DNA from: Pseudodesulfovibrio sediminis
GTDB lineage: Bacteria; Desulfobacterota; Desulfovibrionia; Desulfovibrionales; Desulfovibrionaceae
Direction: 5' to 3'
DNA: 64,000 bases
Assembly (NCBI RefSeq): GCF_020886695.1
Contig: NZ_AP024485.1
Span: forward strand, 629,001-693,000
The notes under the pieces were generated by a model that saw nothing but the letters and a program-made list of their open reading frames with translations, was not told the DNA's origin and did not search any database. Positions 12,752 through 21,008 of the stretch are shown one piece after another (the first letter of the stretch is position 1; each line of letters opens with the position of its first letter). Made by a program: the position numbers and the translations under genes.

Positions 12752-14485
12752 TCACGCTACGGCATTCAATGGATTTTTCGGAATGGAAAAACTGACCTGC
12801 GTCCCCTCTCCCGGATGACTGAGAATGTCCAACTGGCAGTCAGGGCCATAAATCTGCTCCAGACGTGAGGCGCAGTTGCGAATACCGATACCTTCGCGGC
12901 ATGAATCCAACCCGGGATGCCCTGTCAGGGCTATTTTTTCAAGAAGCGAATGAATCTGAGCCGTATTCATCCCGCTGCCGTTATCAGTGACACAGATATG
13001 CAGCTTGTCGTCTTTCCGTGACGCCGTAATGGTCACCGAACCGCCATGGCTCCGCCCCAGGATGCCATGTTTGACACTGTTTTCAACCAAGGGCTGAATG
13101 ATCAGAGGGGGAATAGGCCAACCTGCGCAGGTTTCATCAATGTCCCAATGCACGTCTATGCGATCGCCGAAACGAGCCTGTTCGATGGCAAGGTATGAAC
13201 GCACTTGGTCCAGCTCATCGGACAGGGGAATAAACCCACGACTGGAGTCAAGATTTTTACGCATATACAACGACAGATCGAGCAACAATTCACGGGCCTT
13301 CTCCGCATTGGTACGACAAAACGAACCGATGGTGTTCAGGGAATTGAAGAGAAAATGGGGATTGATCTGCGCCTGAAGACGACGGATTTCCGCATGGGCC
13401 AGCATATGCTCCTTGATACGCAGGTCTTCCAGTTCAAGCTGAGTGGAAAAGAGCTTGCCCAATCCTTTGCACAACTCAAAAAGAGTATTGTTGAGCGGTG
13501 AAACTTCGCTGCCATAAAACTTGAGCGTACCGACAATCTGCCCCGCCTTTGTCAGGGGCACGATGATGGCACTGGTATTCGGACAATCCGCCACATCGCA
13601 GCCAATGGCCGTCCTATTATCAATATAAGAAGGTCGCCCTGTTCGAACGACCTCTCGTGTGGCCTCGGTATGGATAGGTAACCCGGACAGGTGGTGATCA
13701 CTGCCTGCTCCCACATGAGCCAACACGTTTCTGGTGTCCGTGACAGCCACAGCCGCCATCTGCACCCGCTCATGAATAATCAACGCTGTCTGCAGAGCGG
13801 AATCCTGATTCAGGCCGGATCGCAAATGGCTGACGGTCAGATTGGCAATATCCAGTATCTGCTGAGCATGCAACGACTCCCGCCGCTCTCGATTATAGAA
13901 AAAGACATTGATCAACTCCACCAGAATGGCAACGCCGAACGTATTCACGGCAATCATGGGCGGAGCGATAAGCTTGACCAGTTCAACGGCATCACCAAAG
14001 GGGCGCGAAAGCAGGAGCACCAGCCCCATATGCAGCGCTTCGCCAACAAGCGCAAGCGGTGCAGCGACTTTCCATGTCATTGTCCGATCCCCGAACCGGT
14101 AGGCAATATATCCGGCAACGAGTCCTTCCATGAAGGTCGCTATGCCACAGGGATAGGCGCTGAACCCGTGCAGATCAAAAAGAATTCGATGCCCTCCGGC
14201 GATAAGCCCGGCCCCGATACCCACCACAGGCCCACCAAACAGCCCGCCGGTAATGACCGCCATGGCCCGCAGGTTGGCCACAGACTGAAAGACCGAGTTG
14301 CCCGTGTAGGTGCCAAGGATACCGAACAGGCCGAAAAAGATCGTCAGCAGCAGTGTTCGATTTTTGGTAGAGGTACGAGCAAAGCCGAACCTTTTCACAG
14401 GTGTAAAGGTCAGCAACAAAAAGACCGCGCCGACAAGCAGACCAAAGCGTTCTGCCAGGGTAATAATGAGTTGTTCGGAATGCAC
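12752..14485 (-). CDS. LytS/BtsS-type sensor histidine kinase
   Basis: A 577-residue membrane kinase. The first 170 residues hold the 5TMR-LYT membrane domain found in LytS and BtsS/YehU, a GAF-like domain spans about 215-345, and the C-terminal part is a HisKA_7TM-type kinase with the phospho-histidine in INPHFLFNSLN, VENSVKHG and the ATP-lid motif VTDNGSGM. It starts with GTG, preceded by AAGGAAC. The response regulator gene lies 25 bases upstream in the same direction. In E. coli and Bacillus, kinases of this type sense external pyruvate and turn on a pyruvate carrier, which fits the CstA-family gene immediately downstream. Confidence 0.92.
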   Translation of the reverse strand: MHSEQLIITLAERFGLLVGAVFLLLTFTPVKRFGFARTSTKNRTLLLTIFFGLFGILGTYTGNSVFQSVANLRAMAVITGGLFGGPVVGIGAGLIAGGHRILFDLHGFSAYPCGIATFMEGLVAGYIAYRFGDRTMTWKVAAPLALVGEALHMGLVLLLSRPFGDAVELVKLIAPPMIAVNTFGVAILVELINVFFYNRERRESLHAQQILDIANLTVSHLRSGLNQDSALQTALIIHERVQMAAVAVTDTRNVLAHVGAGSDHHLSGLPIHTEATREVVRTGRPSYIDNRTAIGCDVADCPNTSAIIVPLTKAGQIVGTLKFYGSEVSPLNNTLFELCKGLGKLFSTQLELEDLRIKEHMLAHAEIRRLQAQINPHFLFNSLNTIGSFCRTNAEKARELLLDLSLYMRKNLDSSRGFIPLSDELDQVRSYLAIEQARFGDRIDVHWDIDETCAGWPIPPLIIQPLVENSVKHGILGRSHGGSVTITASRKDDKLHICVTDNGSGMNTAQIHSLLEKIALTGHPGLDSCREGIGIRNCASRLEQIYGPDCQLDILSHPGEGTQVSFSIPKNPLNAVA

Positions 14486-14510
14486 TGTGTTCAGTTCCTT
14501 GTAAGGAAGA

Positions 14511-15356
14511 TCATATACCCAGAGCCGCTTTGAAAAACCGGACCCGGCTCTTGCTCAGTTCGATTTCCGTGGCCTCCCGATGACGCATGGTGATGATATA
14601 TTTGCCGCTATGCCAAGGGGTGTAGCTGCGTACGAAATTAAGATTTATGAGTTCGCCACGGTTGGCGCGGAAAAAGTTAAAACCGGACAGCCGCTCTTCT
14701 ATCTTGTCCAGCGATTGCTCCAGACCGCAGGGATAGGCCGCTTTGGCTGTATGGGCCAAAACCCGACGATCCTGAAGGCTGAAATAGAGAATCTCATCCG
14801 GGGTAAGCAGAACATTGCGTCCTTCATCCTCGGCTGGAATACGCACAATTCCGATAGCTCCTGCCGAAACAAGACCGACCTTGGCCAGCAGACTTTCAAG
14901 CCTCCCCTCGCCATGGCCGCCCTCTGGTTTGGCAAGCAGGGAACGTACACGTTCTATGGTCTTGCCAAGCCGCTCCAGAGACATGGGCTTGAGGATATAA
15001 TCCACGGTGTTTTCCTCAAAGGCGCGAATAGCATGCTCATCAAATGCCGTTGCGAACACCACCAGCGGCAATTGCCCACAAACCATAAGCTCCCGCAACA
15101 CCTGAAACCCGTTCTTGTCCGGCATTTCGATATCCAGGAAGACTAAATCAGGCTGCGCCTTGGTGATAATATCCACAGCATCCGCGCCCGACCCAGCCGT
15201 AGCGACAATCTCTATGTCGGGAAAACGAGACAGCAGATAGATCAACTCATCCAGAGCTGGCGGCTCGTCGTCCACCACAATGGTACGGATACTCTCAGGT
15301 GCAGCACCGCGCACACTGGCACGATCATGAGAACGATATGGGGATTGCATGGACAT
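14511..15356 (-). CDS. LytTR-family response regulator (BtsR/LytR-like)
   Basis: About 281 residues: a receiver domain with VDDEPPALDEL, the phosphorylation site in LVFLDIEMPD and the conserved lysine in ILKPMS, followed by a C-terminal LytTR DNA-binding domain (ending ATEIELSKSRVRFFKAALGI). It should be phosphorylated by the kinase encoded downstream and bind upstream of the CstA-type gene. The reading frame opens with a GTG at 15377; I prefer the ATG at 15356, but neither has a good Shine-Dalgarno, so the exact start is uncertain. No clear LytTR binding site could be picked out by eye. Confidence 0.9.
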   Translation of the reverse strand: MSMQSPYRSHDRASVRGAAPESIRTIVVDDEPPALDELIYLLSRFPDIEIVATAGSGADAVDIITKAQPDLVFLDIEMPDKNGFQVLRELMVCGQLPLVVFATAFDEHAIRAFEENTVDYILKPMSLERLGKTIERVRSLLAKPEGGHGEGRLESLLAKVGLVSAGAIGIVRIPAEDEGRNVLLTPDEILYFSLQDRRVLAHTAKAAYPCGLEQSLDKIEERLSGFNFFRANRGELINLNFVRSYTPWHSGKYIITMRHREATEIELSKSRVRFFKAALGI

Positions 15357-15527
15357 GGTCGGAATTTTCTCGAACACTGTTTAGAGGTCAGCCTACAATC
15401 AGACGTTGGGCTGAGAAACTGTATGTACCCGAATCGGAGTTGTCAATTTGTCGGCGAAAAGAGCTTGGCCACGGCCCGCAAACGGTTTCACCCATCCGGC
15501 TCCGGCTGGAGCGCACGCACAGCGGCG

Positions 15528-16040
15528 TCACTTGTTCTTTGACATATTCGGAGTTTTTATCTCGTCCACGAGTTCGCCGCAATTAGCGATGCTGGCAATA
15601 GCACTGTTGAAAACCTTATTTATCACTTCTATTAACGCGGTATCGCTCGCTCTAAGATACTGAAGATGCTTTCGCAAATGGTTAGCGGCGATTCTATACC
15701 GATAGAGTATGTGTTCAGAGAAAGCTCTTTCAGCAACAACTTCAGCTACATATGGAAACCCTTTCTCGCGATGGAGAGATATTGAGAGCAGAAGATCGTT
15801 ACCGTGTTCAGAAAGTAAAAAGATCTCAAGCAAGGTACTAGAGAGTGAATTGATTATAGCCGCTTCTTCTTGATAGCGATCAGGAAATTCTTTCTTCCAA
15901 GCTTGTATGATTTTGATCCCATAGATTGCTTCGGCTTCTGTTTGTGCAAGTTGCTCTCGTACTGCATCAGGCGAGAGTTGAGCGTGTGCTGCTCCGACCA
16001 GAAACATTAGTACAACAAGAGCCGATACTAAAACTCTCAT
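15528..16040 (-). CDS. Small exported protein of unknown function
   Basis: I do not recognise this 170-residue protein. It has a clear signal peptide (residues 1-20, ending GAAHA before QLSPDAV), so the mature form is probably periplasmic and mostly helical. The start codon overlaps the stop of the gene upstream by four bases (ATGA), and that gene overlaps its own upstream neighbour in the same way, so the three small genes form a tight operon. The sequence is more AT-rich than its surroundings. Confidence 0.65.
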   Translation of the reverse strand: MRVLVSALVVLMFLVGAAHAQLSPDAVREQLAQTEAEAIYGIKIIQAWKKEFPDRYQEEAAIINSLSSTLLEIFLLSEHGNDLLLSISLHREKGFPYVAEVVAERAFSEHILYRYRIAANHLRKHLQYLRASDTALIEVINKVFNSAIASIANCGELVDEIKTPNMSKNK

Positions 16041-16330
16041 TCCTCAGGCTCCCAATTGTAATCACAATACGTCCGGTACCGTTCTGGCTTCCCGTTCTCA
16101 GCCGCCTGCTTGTACATGCCGCACGCATGGCCCCGCTTGTTCTCAGCCATGAGCCGGTCCCCATCCCGAATGCAATAGTCTGCCACCTCTTCCCGGCTCA
16201 TGCCGTTGGAAGATTTGTTGGGGGTCATTGACCACAGGCTATGCCCCCAAGTTGCTGCTGTGACCTCCGCACCAGTACACCCGGCACACACGGCCAGCAC
16301 CAGAACAACAGCTATGAGTGCCCTTTTCAT
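16037..16330 (-). CDS. Small cysteine-containing lipoprotein or exported protein
   Basis: A 97-residue protein with a signal sequence (LIAVVLVLAVCAGC). A cysteine in that region could be lipidated, but the lipobox is not canonical. The mature part has further cysteines (ADYC, GHAC, RTYC) arranged like a half-TPR or Sel1-like hairpin. It overlaps both neighbours by ATGA. No family is recognised. Confidence 0.6.
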   Translation of the reverse strand: MKRALIAVVLVLAVCAGCTGAEVTAATWGHSLWSMTPNKSSNGMSREEVADYCIRDGDRLMAENKRGHACGMYKQAAENGKPERYRTYCDYNWEPEE

Positions 16331-16665
16331 TTCGGACTCCCATCCTCATTGCAGTACGCAAGAAAGGCAGAATCATCGCCCAGCATCTTGGCAAAGGCAA
16401 AGTCTTCACAGGCCACATCCTTGGCTCCGTAAACCAGCCGTATCTTCCCGGCTGCAATAGCAAGTGCTGCATTATTCGGGTCAGCTCTCAGAGCAACAAT
16501 GCAGTCTCCAAGACACCGTTCCGCATTGTACTTTGTTGGTTCAAGCCCACCGCTTTCAAACATCTTCAAGCTATCAAAGCACTGCTCTGCCTTTTCTTCT
16601 TTCGTGGCACACCCTGCACCAATCAGCAGAGCAAAAGTTACCAGCACCAACACAAAATTTCGCAT
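16327..16665 (-). CDS. Small cysteine-rich lipoprotein
   Basis: A 112-residue protein with an N-terminal lipoprotein-like signal (VLVTFALLIGAGC). The mature part has spaced cysteines (EQC, ERCLGDC, VACED, LAYC) and alanine-rich helices resembling TPR or Sel1 repeats. The frame is open 33 bases further upstream, but GGAGA sits seven bases before the ATG at 16665, which fixes the start. It is the first gene of the three-gene operon. Function unknown. Confidence 0.62.
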   Translation of the reverse strand: MRNFVLVLVTFALLIGAGCATKEEKAEQCFDSLKMFESGGLEPTKYNAERCLGDCIVALRADPNNAALAIAAGKIRLVYGAKDVACEDFAFAKMLGDDSAFLAYCNEDGSPK

Positions 16666-17002
16666 GAGAGTCTCCATATCATTTAAGGATATCAACAACT
16701 TTCGATATCAGACACTCGATGAACTATCAACAGTGCGTTTGTTTCATTGAGAATACGTCATAAATTGAAAAGATGAAGGAAGTATGCCGAGCATTAAGCG
16801 TTGTCTTTCAGCTCAACAATTAATGGGATAAAAACTTCAAGATAGAGTATTACAAAACCACGTCGTCTTGTCTTTTCATACAAAGACAGAATTATAATTA
16901 TATATGCTCGTTGCGCCAAGGCATAGAAATACGTAATATTCTAGCATGCATATATTAATTCCCAGCAAGAGGTCCGCTTTAAAGTCACTTTCCACTAAAC
17001 AA
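16666..17002. other. AT-rich intergenic region
   Basis: About 340 bases between the small-lipoprotein operon and the tRNA-Lys terminator. It is strikingly rich in A and T compared with the rest of the window and has no supported open reading frame. It must contain the promoter of the lipoprotein operon, but several TA-rich hexamers compete and I cannot choose one. Confidence 0.5.
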
Positions 17003-17030
17003 AGAAAAACCCCGCCATTGCTGACGGGGT
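17003..17030 (-). terminator. Rho-independent terminator of the tRNA-Lys gene
   Basis: On the minus strand a CCCCGTC / GGCGGGG stem (17010-17029, one G-T pair) is followed by TTTTTCTTT, just past the 3' end of the tRNA. Confidence 0.85.
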
Positions 17031-17042
17031 GTGTGTTTCGAG

Positions 17043-17118
17043 TGGTGGGTCACCAAGGAATCGAACCTTGAACCTCCGGATTAAGAGTCCGCTGCTCTGC
17101 CAATTGAGCTAGTGACCC
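17043..17118 (-). tRNA. tRNA-Lys (anticodon CTT)
   Basis: A 76-base cloverleaf with acceptor stem GGGTCAC / GTGACCC, discriminator A and an encoded CCA end. The D arm is GCTCAATTGGCAGAGC and the TpsiC loop contains GGTTCGATTCC. The anticodon loop reads CTCTTAA, giving CTT. It is very similar in layout to E. coli tRNA-Lys. Confidence 0.96.
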
Positions 17119-17152
17119 ACTCGTGTTGTGCTTGCGCTCAACGGAGTGAATA

Positions 17153-17182
17153 ACTATAAGTGGAGACAGGAAAAGTCAACAA
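17153..17182 (-). promoter_or_regulatory. Probable sigma-70 promoter of tRNA-Lys
   Basis: On the minus strand TATAGT (17153-17158) is preceded by TTGTTG at 18 bases or TTGACT at 15 bases. It lies about 35 bases upstream of the tRNA 5' end, a usual distance. Confidence 0.55.
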
Positions 17183-17213
17183 CAAATTTTCACTTTTTTA
17201 ACATAGGACCTCA

Positions 17214-19043
17214 ATGTCGCTAACCAAGCCGATTTCCACCCTGTTTCTCACTCTGCTGCTCATACTGGCTTCAACCCTTGGACATGCACAAATACAGCCG
17301 TCCAAGGTCCCCATGAAAACGGTTGTAGAGGCATTCTCCATTCCGGCGGGGACATTTGAAGCCCAGGACACACAAGCAATTTTACTGACCGTTACCATGA
17401 ATATGGAACCGGATTGGTATGCCTACTCAAACCTTCCGGCTGAAATGGGAAAGCCCACTTCGCTGACTGCGACAACTGCGAATAAACACCCACTGGAAGT
17501 ATTCTATCCCAAAGGCAAGGAAAAACCGGATACATTTGATCCGACCAACACGGTGGACGCATACGTCAGCGGCACCAGTTTGTTCACCCTCATTCCAGGC
17601 ATCGATCAGAGCCACTTTCCTGTAGCGCTCAAACTTGACCTTCTCCTTTGCCATCCGACAAAATGTCTTCCGGTTCGTCTTGATCTGACCTTCAAGCGCC
17701 CCGACTCTCCGGAGACACTGCCCGCGGCCAAGGAACAACCATGGTGGCCTGCTTTCCTCAAGCTCTCCCCGCTCAAAAACGAATATCAACCGGCCACGAC
17801 ATTCACGGACAGCGAGACAACCGTTGTCGACTGGAAGTTCACACCGCAGTATCTGCAACCCGGTCTGGAAGTCACCAGCCTACTCTCCGCTCTGCTCATG
17901 GGGCTGCTTGCCGGTCTGATCCTCAACATCATGCCCTGCGTACTGCCTGTGGTCAGCCTCAAGCTCAGCGCCCTCCTCAATGCCGGGACTGGTGACAAAG
18001 ACGATCAAAAACACGCCTTCCGGGAGCACAACGTCTTTTTTGTTCTCGGCGTCCTCAGTTTTTTCATTGTCCTTGCAGTGGTCCTGGGCGCGACCGGCAA
18101 GGCGTGGGGTGCACTCTTCCAATACAGATGGCTGGTATTCACCCTGGCCGGAATCATGGCCGCGCTTGGATTAAGCCTGTTCGGTCTCTTTCACCTGCCG
18201 GTCATCGACCTGAAATTCGGAACAGGGCATACCAATCCGCGAAAACAGGCTTTCTTCACGGGCATGCTGACCACATTGCTCGCAACCCCGTGCAGCGGTC
18301 CTTTTCTTGGCGGTGTCCTTGGCTGGGCACTCATCCAAGGCCCACTCATCATCGTTACCGTCTTCATAGCCATTGGCCTCGGCATGTCGATTCCCTATAT
18401 AATCCTTATACTGAATCCGGCTCTCGCCCGTTTCCTTCCCAAATCCGGGCCATGGATCGAATATGTGGAAAAAGGCATCGGCTTTTTCCTGCTCGGCACG
18501 GCCTTTTACCTGGCGGCGATCGCCGTTGGGAACGACAGCCTGCGCATACTGGCTCCCCTATGGGTCATTATTGTCGGCGCATGGCTCTGGGTACGCACTC
18601 AGACTGCCAAGCTCTTCAGTCGCTGGATCATCAGACTCAGTGTACTCGTCCTGTTGATCGGTGCCATCCTGTGGACGGCCCCGGCAAAAATCGAAACCTC
18701 CCCGTGGGAGGCTTTTGACCCAGTCGAACTCAATGAGCGCATTGGCCAGGAAATTCTTTTCGTGGATTTCACCGCTGACTGGTGCCCCACCTGCAAAGTG
18801 TTGGAAGCCACGGTCATGACCGATGAAAATGTCAACAAGTGGAAAAACGAATACAGCATTCCGTTCATAAAGGTCGACATGACAGAACGAGACCCTGACG
18901 CCGAAGCGTTACTCATGGCGCTGGGGAGTCGAAGCATTCCCACTGCCGCCATATTCATGAAAGGAGACAAGGCTGGCTCACCACTGGTACTCCGCGATCT
19001 GTTCACTCAGGAACAACTTGAAAAGATACTCAAATCACTTTAG
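17214..19043 (+). CDS. dsbD: DsbD-family thiol:disulfide interchange protein
   Basis: A 609-residue transmembrane reductant conductor that passes electrons from cytoplasmic thioredoxin to periplasmic proteins. In order: signal peptide (1-25), a DsbD-alpha-like periplasmic domain with the cysteine pair CHPTKC near residue 145 (spacing CX4C rather than the CX5C of E. coli), a membrane core with the two buried cysteines in NIMPCVLP and ATPCSGPFLGG, and a C-terminal thioredoxin domain with WCPTCK. This complete three-domain layout supports DsbD over the smaller CcdA. A periplasmic reductant is needed for cytochrome c maturation, which fits a cell with a decaheme cytochrome. The next gene follows after 23 bases. 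Confidence 0.93.
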   Translation: MSLTKPISTLFLTLLLILASTLGHAQIQPSKVPMKTVVEAFSIPAGTFEAQDTQAILLTVTMNMEPDWYAYSNLPAEMGKPTSLTATTANKHPLEVFYPKGKEKPDTFDPTNTVDAYVSGTSLFTLIPGIDQSHFPVALKLDLLLCHPTKCLPVRLDLTFKRPDSPETLPAAKEQPWWPAFLKLSPLKNEYQPATTFTDSETTVVDWKFTPQYLQPGLEVTSLLSALLMGLLAGLILNIMPCVLPVVSLKLSALLNAGTGDKDDQKHAFREHNVFFVLGVLSFFIVLAVVLGATGKAWGALFQYRWLVFTLAGIMAALGLSLFGLFHLPVIDLKFGTGHTNPRKQAFFTGMLTTLLATPCSGPFLGGVLGWALIQGPLIIVTVFIAIGLGMSIPYIILILNPALARFLPKSGPWIEYVEKGIGFFLLGTAFYLAAIAVGNDSLRILAPLWVIIVGAWLWVRTQTAKLFSRWIIRLSVLVLLIGAILWTAPAKIETSPWEAFDPVELNERIGQEILFVDFTADWCPTCKVLEATVMTDENVNKWKNEYSIPFIKVDMTERDPDAEALLMALGSRSIPTAAIFMKGDKAGSPLVLRDLFTQEQLEKILKSL

Positions 19044-19066
19044 AAGCACTCAAAAAAGGAAACCAT

Positions 19067-20263
19067 ATGCTCAATTTTCAATACTTCATGCCCACCCGTG
19101 TCATTTTCGGCCCTGACACCCTCAACCAACTCGGCGACACGCCCTATCTGCCGCGTGGCAAAAAAGCCATGATCGTCATTGGCGAATCCGGCGTCATGGT
19201 AAAACAGGGATACCTGTCCCGAGTTCAGAGCCTGCTCTCAAAACAGGATGTCCAAACCATCGTATTTGACAAGGTTCGCCCCAACCCGGAATCCGACACC
19301 GTGGACGAAGCCGCAGCCCTTTGCCGTGAGAACAACGTGGACTTCATTGTCGGTCTGGGCGGCGGGTCCACCATCGATTCCGCCAAGGCCATCGCCACCA
19401 TGACAACCAACGACGGAAAGTACTGGGACTACATGCAGTCCGGCTCCGGTGGCGGTCAGACCCCGGAAAATGACGCTCTGCCCATCATTGCAATCCCGAC
19501 CACCGCTGGCACCGGCACCGAAGCCGACCCCTGGACCGTCATCACCAAATCCGGCACAGATTCCATGGAAAAAATAGGCTGGGGCAATGACTCGACATTC
19601 CCGGCGCTGTCGATCGTAGACCCGACTCTGATGCTCTCCGTACCCCCAAAACAGACTGCCTACACCGGCATGGATGCGTTTTTCCACGCTGCCGAGGCAT
19701 ACCTTGCCACCTGCCGCCAGCCGGCAAGTGACATGCTCGCCCTGGAAGCCGTACACCTCATCGCCCACACACTGCCTCAGGCCGTGGCAGAAGGCGACAA
19801 CCTGGAAGCCCGCACCATCATGGCATGGGCATGCACAGCAGCCGGGTTGTGCGAATCCTACTCTTCCTGCATATCACAGCACTCTCTGGAACACGCCCTG
19901 TCTGCCTACCACCCGAACCTGCCTCATGGAGCCGGCCTTGTTCTTATCTCCAAGGCGTACTTCGGTTACCTCGCAGCCTGTGGCGAAGAACGTCTCGCCG
20001 ACCTTGCACTCGCCATGGGTGACACGCTGGAGGAAGACATTGAAGAAGAAGTGAGCGGTGTGGCATTCCTTGATGCTCTGGACACCCTGATCACGGATAT
20101 TGGTCTGGCAGATGAAAAACTGTCCGACTACGGCGTGACTCGTGAGGAAATCCCCGCGTTGGCTGAAAACGCGCTTACAACCATGGGCGCACTCTTTGAT
20201 ATCACCCCGGTTCAAATGAACATCGAAGATGTCATCGCCATCTATGAGGCCGCATACGAGTAG
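19067..20263 (+). CDS. Iron-containing alcohol dehydrogenase
   Basis: A 398-residue group III, Fe-dependent dehydrogenase that would interconvert an alcohol and an aldehyde with NAD(P). It shows the NAD-binding motif GGGSTID (near residue 100), PTTAGTGTE (near 144) and the metal-binding region AYTGMDAFFHAAEA with HALSAYHPNLPHGAG further on. AAAGGA precedes the ATG. It is probably cotranscribed with the upstream dsbD and ends at a strong terminator. The natural substrate cannot be told from sequence; ethanol or other short alcohols are common for this group in Desulfovibrio. Confidence 0.92.
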   Translation: MLNFQYFMPTRVIFGPDTLNQLGDTPYLPRGKKAMIVIGESGVMVKQGYLSRVQSLLSKQDVQTIVFDKVRPNPESDTVDEAAALCRENNVDFIVGLGGGSTIDSAKAIATMTTNDGKYWDYMQSGSGGGQTPENDALPIIAIPTTAGTGTEADPWTVITKSGTDSMEKIGWGNDSTFPALSIVDPTLMLSVPPKQTAYTGMDAFFHAAEAYLATCRQPASDMLALEAVHLIAHTLPQAVAEGDNLEARTIMAWACTAAGLCESYSSCISQHSLEHALSAYHPNLPHGAGLVLISKAYFGYLAACGEERLADLALAMGDTLEEDIEEEVSGVAFLDALDTLITDIGLADEKLSDYGVTREEIPALAENALTTMGALFDITPVQMNIEDVIAIYEAAYE

Positions 20264-20280
20264 TATTGATACATTCTATC

Positions 20281-20318
20281 AAAGCCGCCGCAACCCATTG
20301 GATTGCGGCGGCTTTTTG
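20281..20318 (+). terminator. Rho-independent terminator
   Basis: A 13-bp stem (20281-20293 with 20303-20315) followed by a T run ends the dsbD-alcohol dehydrogenase operon. Confidence 0.92.
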
Positions 20319-20408
20319 TTTGAAGCGTGTACACATATTCAAAGATTTCTTGCTCTGTCACAAAACATTCTGTAATTGTTTATCAACTTTTATAAAGGAG
20401 TTTGGGAC

Positions 20409-20996
20409 ATGGACTTTTGGTTTGGTTCACTCAATGGCCTTGATATATTCTTCCTGTCCTGCGCCTTGATCGGCGGCATTCCACTTGTCATCAGATTCAT
20501 CTTGCAATTCCTTGGGGCGGACTTCGGAGACGAAGCCACTCTTCATGCAGATTTCGAATCTCCAGACGGTGGTGATTCATTTGATGCTGATGCCAGCCTG
20601 AAATTTCTGTCGCTTCATGGCCTGACTTCTTTTCTCATGATGTTCGGCCTGGTGGGGTACGCCCTGTATCGCCAGAGCGAAGTTGGCAGCGGCTACTCCC
20701 TGCTTGGCGGAACGCTTGCGGGGCTCGTGTCATTCTGGATAATCAGCAAACTCTTTACCTTCATGGCGTCCATGCAGAGCAGCGGCACCATAGATATCAA
20801 CAAAGCGATTGGCGGCGAAGGCAAAGTCTACACAACCATCCACCCGGATAAGACCGGAAGCGTTATGGTCACATTCCAGGGACGGCTTCGGGAGTACGAC
20901 GCATCTTCCGTTGACAATCAGAAAATCCAAACCGGCACTCGCATTCAAGTAGTCAAAATCAGTGGCAACATCCTTGTTGTCTCTCCCATCCATTAG
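20409..20996 (+). CDS. YqiJ/NfeD-like membrane protein with C-terminal OB-fold
   Basis: A 195-residue protein with an N-terminal membrane helix, two more helices in the middle (LHGLTSFLMMFGLVGYALY and LLGGTLAGLVSFWIISKLFTFMA) and a C-terminal beta-rich OB-like domain (about 125-195: GEGKVYT to GNILVVSPIH). NfeD-like proteins of this kind are encoded next to flotillins and are thought to act with them in membrane microdomains. The frame opens 33 bases upstream, but AAGGAG lies eight bases before the ATG at 20409. The flotillin gene follows after 12 bases. Confidence 0.85.
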   Translation: MDFWFGSLNGLDIFFLSCALIGGIPLVIRFILQFLGADFGDEATLHADFESPDGGDSFDADASLKFLSLHGLTSFLMMFGLVGYALYRQSEVGSGYSLLGGTLAGLVSFWIISKLFTFMASMQSSGTIDINKAIGGEGKVYTTIHPDKTGSVMVTFQGRLREYDASSVDNQKIQTGTRIQVVKISGNILVVSPIH

Positions 20997-21008
20997 AAAG
21001 GAGTCTCC

